Shown here in pieces: positions 1-7,338 of a stretch of DNA of 22,055 nucleotides. The position numbers and the translations under genes were made by a program. Each line of letters starts with the position of its first letter. Within the stretch, counting starts at the first letter, position 1. The stretch is from contig WBXE01000014.1 of NCBI GenBank assembly GCA_008932955.1, positions 1 to 22,055 on the forward strand, given 5' to 3'. The DNA comes from Verrucomicrobiota bacterium (GTDB lineage: Bacteria > Verrucomicrobiota > Verrucomicrobiia > Verrucomicrobiales > Akkermansiaceae). The notes beneath the pieces are model-generated. The model had not been told where the DNA came from and did no database searches. It saw only the letters and a program-made list of their open reading frames with translations.

Positions 1-154
1 CAGCACATGGCGTCTCTTGTTCCTTTCTTCTGTCTTCTGTCTTCCCATCTTCGGTCTTTTTCGCATTTTCCCACATTGGCAAAGACACGACAATAAGGTC
101 GTGGCTCCTCAGCACATGGCGTCACTTGTTCCAGTCTTCTGTCTTCTGTCTTTC
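1..154. repeat. Direct repeat pair with heptamer-rich tail, upstream of the first gene
   Basis: Bases 1-45 recur at 110-154 with 4 mismatches, giving a 109-base period. Each copy starts CAGCACATGGCGTC and ends in a period-7 CTTCTGT tract. The second copy starts directly after a hairpin (86-103) and its GCTCCT tail, so the repeat unit may be hairpin plus tail plus this sequence; the hairpin belonging to the first copy would then lie just outside the window. No convincing coding frame is seen in 1-205. Origin and function are unknown. Confidence 0.75.
86..103 (+). repeat. REP-like hairpin, copy 1
   Basis: CACGAC, loop AATAAG, GTCGTG: a perfect 6-bp stem with a 6-base loop, followed by GCTCCT. 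It matches the hairpin at 7161-7180 at 19 of 21 bases over the shared core and tail. The stem difference is a compensatory pair (C-G here, G-C there), which implies selection for the fold. It is probably a short interspersed palindrome of the REP type rather than a terminator, since it lies upstream of the gene at 206 and has no T-run. Confidence 0.65.
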
Positions 155-205
155 AGCGCAGCGATCTTCTGTCTCTTAGTTTAAAACTTCAGCCTTCCTC
201 CCCCC

Positions 206-1573
206 ATGCTCCCCACCCTGCTCATCGTTGATGACGAACGCGCTACCCGCGAAGGGCTGCGCAGCGCGCTGGAAGAACAATTCGATGTGTACACAGCGGC
301 CGGTTGCGCCGAAGCCTTGAATATTCTCAAGAGCGAGCCCATCGCACTGCTACTCACCGACCTGCGACTCGGCGCGGAGTCCGGGATGGACTTGTTAGCG
401 ACGGCGCTGGCCCTGCCCGAACCGCCGGTGGCCATCATGATGACCGCCTACGGCTCGGTGGACACGGCCGTGGAGGCGATGCGGCGCGGGGCCTGGCACT
501 TTGTCACCAAGCCGCTCAACCTCGACGAGGTGGAGATGCTGCTCAAACGGGCCTTGCACAGCCGCAGTTTGGAGTCGGAAAACCGCCAGCTCAGCCGTCA
601 GGTCCAGCAATCCCACAAGCTCGATCGGCTCATCGGCAAATCCCCGGCCATGAACACGGTCACTGAGATGATCCAGCAGGTGGCACCGACCCGGGCCACC
701 ATTCTCATCGAAGGGGAATCAGGCACCGGCAAGGAAGTGGTGGCCCACACGCTGCACCACTTATCGGGGCGGCCGGCGGCCAAGCTGGTCATCGTCCACT
801 GCGCGGCGCTCTCACCCCAATTGCTCGAAAGCGAACTCTTCGGCCACGAAAAAGGTGCCTTCACCGGTGCCTCCCAGCGCCGCATTGGCCGCTTCGAACA
901 AGCCGACGGCGGCAGTATTTTCCTCGATGAAATCGGCGAAATCGATCCCTCCACCCAAGTCAAACTCCTGCGCGTGCTCTCCGAGCGCAGCTTCGAGCGC
1001 GTCGGCTCCAACACCCCGGTCAAAATCGACGTGCGGGTCATCGCCGCCACCAACAAAAGTCTGCGCGGCCTGGTGGATGCCGGCAGCTTCCGTGAGGACC
1101 TGTTTTTCCGCCTCAATGTGGTAAAAATCCAGATGCCACCCTTGCGCCACCGCCGCGAGGACATTGTGCTGCTGGCCAATAGTTTCCTCCAAGAATTCGC
1201 CAGCGAAAACCAGCGCCCATTCAAACCGCTCAGCGACGCCGCCCTCCTCAGCTTGCTCGCTTACGACTGGCCCGGCAACGTCCGCGAGCTGCGCACGGTC
1301 ATCGAACACGGCGTCGTCATGTGCAATGAGCCGGTCATCGATACCCGCCATCTGCCACTTTTTTTACTAGCCGCGCCCGCAGCAGCCACGGAAAGCGCCG
1401 CAGCGAGTAAAATCGCCCTTGAAAACCCGCCCGCTTTCAACTTGCATGCGCTCGAAGCCGATGCGATCCGCAGCGCCCTTGCTGCGACCCATGGCAACCG
1501 CACGCATGCAGCGGACCTTTTGGGATTCAGCCGCCGCACTCTCCAACGCAAATTAAAAGACCTCCACCTGTAA
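206..1573 (+). CDS. Sigma-54-dependent response regulator, NtrC family
   Basis: A 455-residue protein with full NtrC layout: receiver (about 3-120; acidic pair D9-D10, phospho-acceptor D52, T80, K102), AAA+ sigma-54 activator domain (about 140-370; Walker A GESGTGK at 170-176, GAFTGA loop at 217-222, Walker B SIFLDEIGE near 237-245) and a C-terminal Fis-type helix-turn-helix (about 415-455). The intact GAFTGA means it should remodel sigma-54 RNA polymerase at a distant promoter after phosphorylation. No partner kinase follows; the next gene, 28 bases on, is a membrane protein, so the partner may lie upstream of the window. There is no Shine-Dalgarno before ATG 206; the leader is C/T-rich. The family is certain, the regulon unknown. 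Confidence 0.95.
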   Translation: MLPTLLIVDDERATREGLRSALEEQFDVYTAAGCAEALNILKSEPIALLLTDLRLGAESGMDLLATALALPEPPVAIMMTAYGSVDTAVEAMRRGAWHFVTKPLNLDEVEMLLKRALHSRSLESENRQLSRQVQQSHKLDRLIGKSPAMNTVTEMIQQVAPTRATILIEGESGTGKEVVAHTLHHLSGRPAAKLVIVHCAALSPQLLESELFGHEKGAFTGASQRRIGRFEQADGGSIFLDEIGEIDPSTQVKLLRVLSERSFERVGSNTPVKIDVRVIAATNKSLRGLVDAGSFREDLFFRLNVVKIQMPPLRHRREDIVLLANSFLQEFASENQRPFKPLSDAALLSLLAYDWPGNVRELRTVIEHGVVMCNEPVIDTRHLPLFLLAAPAAATESAAASKIALENPPAFNLHALEADAIRSALAATHGNRTHAADLLGFSRRTLQRKLKDLHL

Positions 1574-1601
1574 TGTTTTCATTTCTCCCCGTCTCACTGT
1601 C

Positions 1602-3407
1602 ATGAGTGCCCGATCCTCAACCATCGACAAGGGCATCATCATCCGCCGCAGCCTATTTTTCCTGGTGATGATCGCCCTCACACTGGGCAACCTGTTCACC
1701 CTGTTCCGTGGCCTTAACTCACCGCAAGCCATGGACCAAGCCCAAATCGCCCGCGAAATCGCCCGCGGCAACGGCTTCACCACCAAATTGATCCGCCCCG
1801 CCGCCTACAGCCAGGCGGAAACCACCAAGAAATCCATCGTCTCATTCCGGAAATTTGAAGACACCTACCACTCGCCCCTCAACCCGCTGTTGACTGCGGC
1901 GGTGCTCAAAGTGGTCGGCGCGGCGGATAGTGGCAAATGGCAGATGGGCGACAAAGAACTCATCTTCCCCCTCGATCGGGTCATCGCTGCCATCAGCACC
2001 GCGTTCTTCCTGATGGCCATCGGAGTGAACTACCTGCTCATTGCACGAGTTTTTGATGCCAAAATCGCTGCCGTGTGCGCCATCCTGATGCTCTTCTGTG
2101 AGTCGTTCTGGAACTACGCGCTGAGTGGTTTGCCGCAAATGATGATGCTCACGCTCTTCTCTTGCGCCATCTACTTCGTGTACCGGGCCATCGAAGCCGC
2201 CGCCGAGGGCCGCGTAGCGATGACCCCAGCAGTCATCGCCGGGGTGTTTTTCACCCTGCTGGCCCTCACCCACTGGATGACGGTGTGGATTGCCCTAGGC
2301 TACATCATTTTTGCGGCCATCGCCTTCCGCCCGCGCGGCATCGTCGCCGCCATCATTCTGTTGCTGCTGCTTATCCCCGCCGCCTTCGTCATGGTGCACA
2401 ATACCAGCGTGAGCGGCAACCCCTTCGGCACCGCCTACCTCACCCTCTACAACGGCTTGGCCGGCTCCGAGGATGAAGTGATGCGCACCGTCAACCTCCA
2501 GGACAACCTCAACCTCAACGGCATCTTCTCCAAGATCATCCGTGTGGCCTTGCTCCAAACCGCCGACATCATCCCATTCCTAGCCGGCATCATCATCGCC
2601 CCGTTGTTTTTCATCTCCCTGTTGCACCCGTTCAAACGCAAGCCCATTGCCACCTTCCGCTGGGCCATCCTACTGATGTGGTGCACCACCGCCATCGGCC
2701 TCGCGTTCTTCGGCGTCACCACCAAAGGCTTGGATCCAAACCAACTCCACCTCCTCTTCGCCCCCATCATGACCGCCTATGGCCTGGCCTTCCTGTCCAT
2801 CCTGTGGGGCCGCCTCGAGTTTGTGGCCTCCACTCCGGCCCTGCGCAACGTCCACTACGTCGCCGTAATCATCCTCTGTTCCCTGCCCCTGCTGCTGACC
2901 TTGCCCAATCGCATCAGCGCCGGTATCCAAAACCGCGATAAGGGCGGCTTCCCGTATTGGCCGCCCTACTACGCCCCCGCCCTGAACCTGCGCCTCAAAA
3001 AAATCATCCCGGAAAACCAGGTGGCCTTCTCCGACCAACCGTGGGCGGTTGCTTGGTACGCCGATCGCACCAGCATCTGGTTGCCGCCCGACCGCGCCGG
3101 CTTTGAAAAACTCGACAACGCCGCCACGGATCTGGACACGGCGGCGGCCGGCATTCTCATGACCCCATCGTCCTATGGCATGGGCAACAACATGATGGAC
3201 ATTGCCGGCAAATACAAGGACTTCACCTCACTGGCCATCGACGGTCAGGCGATGATTGCCACGGGATCCACCAACACCTCGCTGTACGACAAAGACCGGA
3301 AATTGGAACCCATCGTCAAACGTTACCCGTATCCCATTCCACTGTTAGGTTACTACGTGATCTTTTACAGTGCCAAGCCAGTAAAAGCCAACGACAAACC
3401 GGAATGA
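1602..3407 (+). CDS. Polytopic membrane protein, probable GT-C fold glycosyltransferase (ArnT/PMT-like)
   Basis: A 601-residue inner-membrane protein with about ten hydrophobic helices (first near 17-37, last near 415-435) and a soluble C-terminal part of about 150 residues. The first extracytoplasmic loop has the sequence MDQAQIAREIARGNGF; D45 sits where GT-C enzymes such as ArnT, PMT and PglB-like proteins carry their catalytic or metal-binding acidic residue. Such enzymes move a sugar from a polyprenyl-phosphate donor on the periplasmic face. It follows the sigma-54 regulator by 28 bases and overlaps xseB by 4 bases (ATGA), so it is co-transcribed. The link to dxs is suggestive, because Dxs starts the isoprenoid pathway that makes the polyprenyl carrier. 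Substrate and acceptor cannot be read, and another polytopic family is possible. Confidence 0.6.
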   Translation: MSARSSTIDKGIIIRRSLFFLVMIALTLGNLFTLFRGLNSPQAMDQAQIAREIARGNGFTTKLIRPAAYSQAETTKKSIVSFRKFEDTYHSPLNPLLTAAVLKVVGAADSGKWQMGDKELIFPLDRVIAAISTAFFLMAIGVNYLLIARVFDAKIAAVCAILMLFCESFWNYALSGLPQMMMLTLFSCAIYFVYRAIEAAAEGRVAMTPAVIAGVFFTLLALTHWMTVWIALGYIIFAAIAFRPRGIVAAIILLLLLIPAAFVMVHNTSVSGNPFGTAYLTLYNGLAGSEDEVMRTVNLQDNLNLNGIFSKIIRVALLQTADIIPFLAGIIIAPLFFISLLHPFKRKPIATFRWAILLMWCTTAIGLAFFGVTTKGLDPNQLHLLFAPIMTAYGLAFLSILWGRLEFVASTPALRNVHYVAVIILCSLPLLLTLPNRISAGIQNRDKGGFPYWPPYYAPALNLRLKKIIPENQVAFSDQPWAVAWYADRTSIWLPPDRAGFEKLDNAATDLDTAAAGILMTPSSYGMGNNMMDIAGKYKDFTSLAIDGQAMIATGSTNTSLYDKDRKLEPIVKRYPYPIPLLGYYVIFYSAKPVKANDKPE

Positions 3408-3739
3408 CCGCGATGCCACGTAAAAAAGACAGCCTGATGCCTACCTCTCCCGCAACGTCCTTTGAGGATGCGCTGGCTGGGCTCGAAACCATTGTCGAGT
3501 CCATGGAGCATGAGTCACTGCCACTCGAAGAGCTGGTTGCCAGCTACGAGAAAGGCTCGGCCTTGCTCAATCACTGCGAAACCATTCTGCAGAGTGCCCG
3601 CAGTCGCATCGAACTCATTACCCTGCGCAACCTCAACGATAGCCCGCTGGAAGCCGAGGCCTCAAGCACCCAAGCTCCCACCCTCTCGCCCGCCACGGCC
3701 GAGACCCCCAACGACGATGACGACATCCGCCTGTTCTAA
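3404..3739 (+). CDS. xseB: Exodeoxyribonuclease VII small subunit
   Basis: A 111-residue protein. Residues about 18-75 match the ExoVII small-subunit family: SFEDALAGLETIVESME, then LPLEELVASYEKGSALL, then a helix with CETILQSARSRIELI. This subunit forms a coiled coil that binds XseA and is needed for single-strand exonuclease activity. The family core is about 70-80 residues; here a low-complexity Ser/Thr/Pro/Ala tail ends in an acidic NDDDDIRLF. The end of that tail overlaps the start of dxs by 23 bases, so part of it may exist because of the overlap. ATG 3404 overlaps the upstream stop; ATG 3413 and 3437 are alternatives and neither has a Shine-Dalgarno. xseA is not in the window. Confidence 0.88.
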   Translation: MTAMPRKKDSLMPTSPATSFEDALAGLETIVESMEHESLPLEELVASYEKGSALLNHCETILQSARSRIELITLRNLNDSPLEAEASSTQAPTLSPATAETPNDDDDIRLF

Positions 3740-5633
3740 CCCCCCTGCGCTCGGCCCCCTGCTCTCGGCCATCCACTCGCCCGCCGACGTCAAGAACCTC
3801 GCTCACGAGGACTTGGTGAAGCTGGCAGCCGAAATTCGCCACTCGCTCATCACCTCGCTATCCAAGACCGGCGGCCACCTCGGTCCCAATCTCGGCGTCG
3901 TTGAGCTGACCATTGCCCTCCACCGCGTCTTCTCCACTCCGGACGACAGCTTGGTGTTCGACGTTGCACACCAAGGGTACGTACACAAGATGCTCACTGG
4001 GCGGGCTTCGCGCATCCACACCATCCGCACCTTCGAAGGCCTCAACGGTTTCCTGTTGCGCAGCGAAAGCGCCCACGATGCCTATGGCGCGGGCCATGCC
4101 GGCACCGCCCTCTCCGCTGCCCTCGGAATTGCCGCCGCCCGCGATCTGGCCGGCGCACACAGCCACGTGGTGGCCGTCGCCGGGGATGCCGCCTTCACCT
4201 GCGGCCCCACCCTCGAGGCGCTCAACAACATCGCCGAAACCACCCGCAATTTCATCGTTGTGCTCAACGACAACGAGTGGTCCATCGACAAGAACGTCGG
4301 CGCCATCGCCCGCTACTTCAACGCCCTGCAAACCCATCCAACCTATGCTGCGGTGCGCGGCAAGGCTGCCGAATTTGTCGAGAAGCTCGCCGGCAAGGCG
4401 GCCCGTACTCTCGCCCACAAGGTCGAGGAAAGCGCCAAGAACCTGTTGTTTCCCAACGTGTTGTTTGAGAAATTCGGGCTGCGCTATTTTGGCCCAATCG
4501 ATGGCCACGACCTGCACCTGCTGGTGCGCACCTTCGAGCACCTCAAAACCCTCCACGAGCCCGTCGTCCTGCACATTATTACCGAAAAAGGCCGCGGCTA
4601 CCAACCCGCGCTGGATAATCCCGGCAAATTTCACGGCTTGGGTGCCTACAAACTCGAGGACGGCTCGACCAGCCACACCAACACGCCCACCTGCTCTGAG
4701 ATTTTCGGCCGCACCCTCACCGACCTCGCCAAAACCGACCCAAAAATCGTCGCCATCACTGCCGCGATGCCCGGCGGCACCAAGCTGGATATTTTCAAAA
4801 GCGAGCTGCCGGAGCGCTACTTTGATGTGGGCATCGCCGAGGAACACGCCGCGCTCTTCGCCGCTGGCCTCGCCACCAAGGGCTACCGACCGTTTGTCGC
4901 CATCTACTCAACCTTCATGCAGCGCGCCTATGACATGATCATCCATGACATCGCCCTGCAAAACCTGCCGGTGCGCCTGTGCATGGACCGCGGCGGCCTC
5001 TCCGGCGATGACGGCCCGACCCACCACGGCCTCTTTGATATCGGCTACCTGCGGCTCATTCCCGGGCTCGTCCACATGCAGCCCAAAGATGAAAATGAAT
5101 TTGCCGACATGCTTCACACCATGGCGGCCTACGACGCCGGCCCCTCGGCCATCCGCTACCCGCGCGGCCCAATCCGTGGCACCCCGCTCAAACCCACACC
5201 CCAAATCCTCGAAATTGGCCAAGCCGAACTCGTCGCCGACGGCACGGACGTGGCCCTCATCGGCCTGGGCACGCTTTTCGAAATGGCCGAGCGCACCAAA
5301 GCCTTGCTCGAAGCCATGGGCCTCTCCGTCGCCCTCATCAACCCGCGTTTCATCAAACCGCTCGATACCGCCCTGCTGGAAACCTACGCCTCCAGGTGCC
5401 GCGTCCTGTGTACCTTCGAGGACCACGTCCTAACCAATGGCTTCGGCTGCGCCGTCATCGAACACCTCCACAGCGCCGGCATCCACACCCCGGTCGAACG
5501 CATCGGCTGGCCCGACGCCTTCATCCAACACGGCCCCCCAGACACCCTCCGCGCCCTCCACGGCCTCACCCCAGACCATGCCGCCGCCCTGGTCGCCCGC
5601 CATTTCAAGCTGGATTCCGCAGTCGAAATCTGA
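3717..5633 (+). CDS. dxs: 1-deoxy-D-xylulose-5-phosphate synthase
   Basis: A 638-residue, full-length cytoplasmic thiamine-diphosphate enzyme that condenses pyruvate and glyceraldehyde 3-phosphate, the first step of the MEP isoprenoid pathway. Seen: GGHLGPNLGVVELTIALH; the diphosphate/Mg site region AGDAAFTCG...LNDNEWSI; the catalytic glutamate E375 in DVGIAEEHAALFAAGLA; and DRGGLSGDDGPTHHGLFD. The ThDP motif is variant: GDG is GDA (G156-D157-A158), and the usual GHQAYPHK is AHQGYVHK. The frame stays open upstream to 3462, but that part reads xseB in a shifted frame; ATG 3717 gives the family's normal length and a 23-base overlap with xseB. There is no Shine-Dalgarno, so translation is probably coupled. 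ispA, often between xseB and dxs, is missing here. Confidence 0.94.
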   Translation: MTTSACSNPPALGPLLSAIHSPADVKNLAHEDLVKLAAEIRHSLITSLSKTGGHLGPNLGVVELTIALHRVFSTPDDSLVFDVAHQGYVHKMLTGRASRIHTIRTFEGLNGFLLRSESAHDAYGAGHAGTALSAALGIAAARDLAGAHSHVVAVAGDAAFTCGPTLEALNNIAETTRNFIVVLNDNEWSIDKNVGAIARYFNALQTHPTYAAVRGKAAEFVEKLAGKAARTLAHKVEESAKNLLFPNVLFEKFGLRYFGPIDGHDLHLLVRTFEHLKTLHEPVVLHIITEKGRGYQPALDNPGKFHGLGAYKLEDGSTSHTNTPTCSEIFGRTLTDLAKTDPKIVAITAAMPGGTKLDIFKSELPERYFDVGIAEEHAALFAAGLATKGYRPFVAIYSTFMQRAYDMIIHDIALQNLPVRLCMDRGGLSGDDGPTHHGLFDIGYLRLIPGLVHMQPKDENEFADMLHTMAAYDAGPSAIRYPRGPIRGTPLKPTPQILEIGQAELVADGTDVALIGLGTLFEMAERTKALLEAMGLSVALINPRFIKPLDTALLETYASRCRVLCTFEDHVLTNGFGCAVIEHLHSAGIHTPVERIGWPDAFIQHGPPDTLRALHGLTPDHAAALVARHFKLDSAVEI

Positions 5634-5635
5634 TA

Positions 5636-5758
5636 TCAGGCGACTTCCACAGTTGCGAGAATAGCCTCGGTTTGGGTGGTGATGGATTCGCTGCGGGCAC
5701 GTTTCTCCTCATTCCACAGACTCACCAGATCACGCGCAGCCTCCAAGGCACCCTCCAT
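5636..5758 (-). CDS. Possible small protein or C-terminal gene remnant
   Basis: A minus-strand frame from ATG 5758 encodes 40 residues, starting MEGALEAARDLVSLWNEEKR and ending EAILATVEVA. It is amphipathic and Ala/Glu-rich, with a composition like real protein. The frame stays open upstream for about 36 more codons, into the repeat at 5789-5909, where a stop closes it. Its stop lies 2 bases after the dxs stop, tail to tail. The best reading is the surviving 3' end of a gene cut off by the repeat element, or a chance frame. No family is recognised. Confidence 0.25.
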   Translation of the reverse strand: MEGALEAARDLVSLWNEEKRARSESITTQTEAILATVEVA

Positions 5759-5788
5759 TCCAAGCCCATGCGAACTGCCGCCATCTCC

Positions 5789-5909
5789 GAATTGATTGAC
5801 GAATGATGGATGTTGATTTCGGATTGTTGAAGTGATCTTGGTTAGTGCGGACGCTCGTGTCCAAGCTCACATCACAAATCAACAATCATCAATCGGCATT
5901 CATCAATTC
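5789..5909. repeat. Nested inverted-repeat element A (MITE-like)
   Basis: A 121-base element ends in perfect 8-base inverted repeats, GAATTGAT (5789-5796) and ATCAATTC (5902-5909). Inside these are longer imperfect arms of AT-richer, low-complexity sequence (runs of ATTGATTGAC and ATCATCAATC type). A GGAC/GTCC hairpin with loop GCTCGT lies at the centre (5849-5862). Its composition differs from the GC-rich genes on both sides. It has no coding capacity. The outer-arm plus central-hairpin layout matches the element at 9787-9905, although the sequence does not. Confidence 0.5.
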
Positions 5910-5927
5910 TCTTTGTCTTGGGTCTTA

Positions 5928-5941
5928 GGCGAAGCCTCGCC
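5928..5941 (-). terminator. Short hairpin just after the Rpn-type gene
   Basis: Read on the minus strand this is GGCGA, loop GGCT, TCGCC, starting about 7 bases after the stop codon of the gene at 5948-6847. Position and stem suit a transcription terminator, but there is no T-run and the stem has only 5 pairs, so the call is weak. Confidence 0.3.
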
Positions 5942-5947
5942 AGGCCA

Positions 5948-6847
5948 TCATTCCGCAATCCGTTCCATCGGCAGTCCGGTGATGCGGGCGATGGTCTCGG
6001 CTGCGATGCCTGCCGCTTTCATACCCGCCGCCGTCTCCAGCAGGGCTTCGGCCTTACCCTTGGCCTCGCCCTCCGCCAGTCCCTCCGCCTTGCCCTCGGC
6101 CTTGCCCTCGGCGAATTTCCCGCTCAGCAGGCTGCGTTCGATCCTCACGGCGTCCCAGAATCCGTCGTAGAGGGCGAGTTGTTCACGAGTGAAGCCGCAT
6201 TCCTCGGCGATGCCCAAGGCTTGGCGCAGCGGCTCGTTGATCCCGACCTGGACGCGGAATTCTTCCACTGATAGATGCCCCTGACTGCCCGCATCCCCGG
6301 CTTCCCGCAGGAATTTGAGCCAGGCCCAGCGCAGTTTGCGGGCCTCCTGCGGGTTGGTTTCCCGGTATTTGGGCAATTCCACGAAGATCAGGCGCAGGCC
6401 ATCAAGCACCCGCTGCGGGTCGCCGGTTTCCACAATCTGATAGTCGTGGTAGTAGGAGTCTGGATCGGGGTCGTAGGTCGCGTCCAGCAGGCTCAGCCCC
6501 CAGACCGGGCAGAGCAGATCGTAGCTCTCGCTTTTCTCCAATTGCCGCACGTAGGCCTTACTGGCGTTGAAGAGCACCCGTTGGAGAAACGAGCCGGTCC
6601 ATTGCATCTGCATTTCCACGATGAACTGGCGGCCGCTGGCATCCTTGCAGCGCACATCGACGATGCTGTTTTTGATGACCGGGATATCGGGCACCTGCTC
6701 GCTGGGTAAGTACTCCAGCGAGGTGATGAATTGACTCTCGTCCGCAAACGGCAACATCCCGTTGAGGAAATTCCGCAAAATTTCCGGGTGCTCACCGAAA
6801 ATCCGTTTGAACACCAGGTCACTGCGGGGATCAAGAAAGTGTACCAT
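5948..6847 (-). CDS. Rpn family PD-(D/E)XK nuclease (recombination-promoting, 'transposase_31' type)
   Basis: A 299-residue protein. Its N-terminus, FLDPRSDLVFKRIFGEHPEI followed by LRNFLNGML, is the typical opening of the Rpn/PDDEXK_2 family. The nuclease core is near residues 60-82: SIVDVRCKDASGRQ followed by FIVEMQMQ, giving the D...ExQ signature. Known members (E. coli RpnA-E) are DNA endonucleases linked to recombination and phage defence. The C-terminus (about 243-275) is an AEGKAEGKAEGLAEGEAKGK repeat, probably a charged helix whose length can change by repeat slippage. The gene is alone on its strand between repeat-rich spacers, typical of an accessory gene. The triad looks complete, so it may be active. 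Confidence 0.85.
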   Translation of the reverse strand: MVHFLDPRSDLVFKRIFGEHPEILRNFLNGMLPFADESQFITSLEYLPSEQVPDIPVIKNSIVDVRCKDASGRQFIVEMQMQWTGSFLQRVLFNASKAYVRQLEKSESYDLLCPVWGLSLLDATYDPDPDSYYHDYQIVETGDPQRVLDGLRLIFVELPKYRETNPQEARKLRWAWLKFLREAGDAGSQGHLSVEEFRVQVGINEPLRQALGIAEECGFTREQLALYDGFWDAVRIERSLLSGKFAEGKAEGKAEGLAEGEAKGKAEALLETAAGMKAAGIAAETIARITGLPMERIAE

Positions 6848-6903
6848 GCCACCAGCAGCTTCGCTCGCCGGGGGCGGCTGTCAAGCCGACAAGCTCCTGG
6901 CGC

Positions 6904-6952
6904 AGCGGCAAGCGGCAAGCGGCAAGCGGCAAGCGGCAAGCGGCAAGCGGCG
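6904..6952 (+). repeat. Tandem heptamer array
   Basis: Six perfect copies of AGCGGCA (6904-6945) followed by one imperfect copy, AGCGGCG (6946-6952). It is a simple tandem repeat open to slippage, starting 57 bases upstream of the start codon of the Rpn-type gene, and so a possible length-variable element in that gene's promoter or leader. Confidence 0.9.
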
Positions 6953-6966
6953 GGCAAGATGCCCGC
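6950..6966. repeat. GC-rich palindrome
   Basis: GCGGGCA, loop AGA, TGCCCGC: a perfect 7-bp stem directly joined to the heptamer array. There is no T-run. It may be another short interspersed palindrome or part of the leader of the divergent Rpn-type gene. Confidence 0.6.
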
Positions 6967-7078
6967 GCCACGTGGACCGGGCATCCTGACCGGCAGCCCA
7001 TGAGGTGAGAATAGGGAGCTTGCACCGCCGATGGGCTGACAACGACGGGACTAACTGGGCCGGGAAGTTAGTGAGGAG

Positions 7079-7098
7079 CCACCACATTCTTGTGGTGG
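7079..7098 (-). repeat. REP-like hairpin, copy 3 (inverted)
   Basis: CCACCAC, loop ATTCTT, GTGGTGG: a perfect 7-bp stem with a 6-base loop. Read on the minus strand it is followed by CTCCT, like the copies at 86-103 and 7161-7180. Two stem pairs are flipped relative to 7161-7180 (C-G for G-C), so structure is kept while sequence changes. It faces copy 2, 62 bases away, giving a head-to-head pair like the BIMEs of enterobacteria. Confidence 0.6.
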
Positions 7099-7160
7099 TA
7101 GCGGAAGGGTGGCCCATGGGTACGTGCCGAAGGCTCTATTTCATGGCCGGACCTTCCGCA

Positions 7161-7180
7161 CGACGACAATAAAGTCGTCG
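7161..7180 (+). repeat. REP-like hairpin, copy 2
   Basis: CGACGAC, loop AATAAA, GTCGTCG: a perfect 7-bp stem with a 6-base loop, followed by CTCCC. It shares the CGACAATAA core and the CTCC tail with copy 1 at 86-103, about 7 kb away, which shows the family is interspersed. There is no T-run, and it sits about 170 bases upstream of thrB. Confidence 0.65.
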
Positions 7181-7333
7181 CTCCCTACGGCCGCATCCAG
7201 GAAGTTAGTAGGGATGGCCTGGCGCAGGCACCATTTTCCGGCGCGTTTCCGGTTGCCCACAGCGCGGGAGCGGTTTAACATCCCGCCGCTCCGGCCCTCT
7301 GCCGCAGCACCTCAAGCCATCCCACTTATATGT

Positions 7334-7338
7334 TAGGA
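7334..7338 (+). promoter_or_regulatory. Shine-Dalgarno site of thrB
   Basis: AGGAG, 11 bases before ATG 7350. It is the only clear Shine-Dalgarno seen before any start codon in the window, and it fixes the thrB start. Confidence 0.8.

Noticed and set aside
3462..3716. Upstream extension of the dxs frame
   Set aside because: It is open only because it reads xseB in a shifted frame; it has no Dxs similarity, and ATG 3717 gives the normal length.
3858..4847. Long minus-strand open frame of 329 codons opposite dxs
   Set aside because: It is antisense to a strongly conserved enzyme; its Gly/Ala/Val-rich composition is typical of a shadow frame in GC-rich DNA.
6904..6952. Tandem repeats considered as a CRISPR-like array
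   Set aside because: The units are 7 bases with no spacers and no cas genes nearby; it is a simple tandem repeat.
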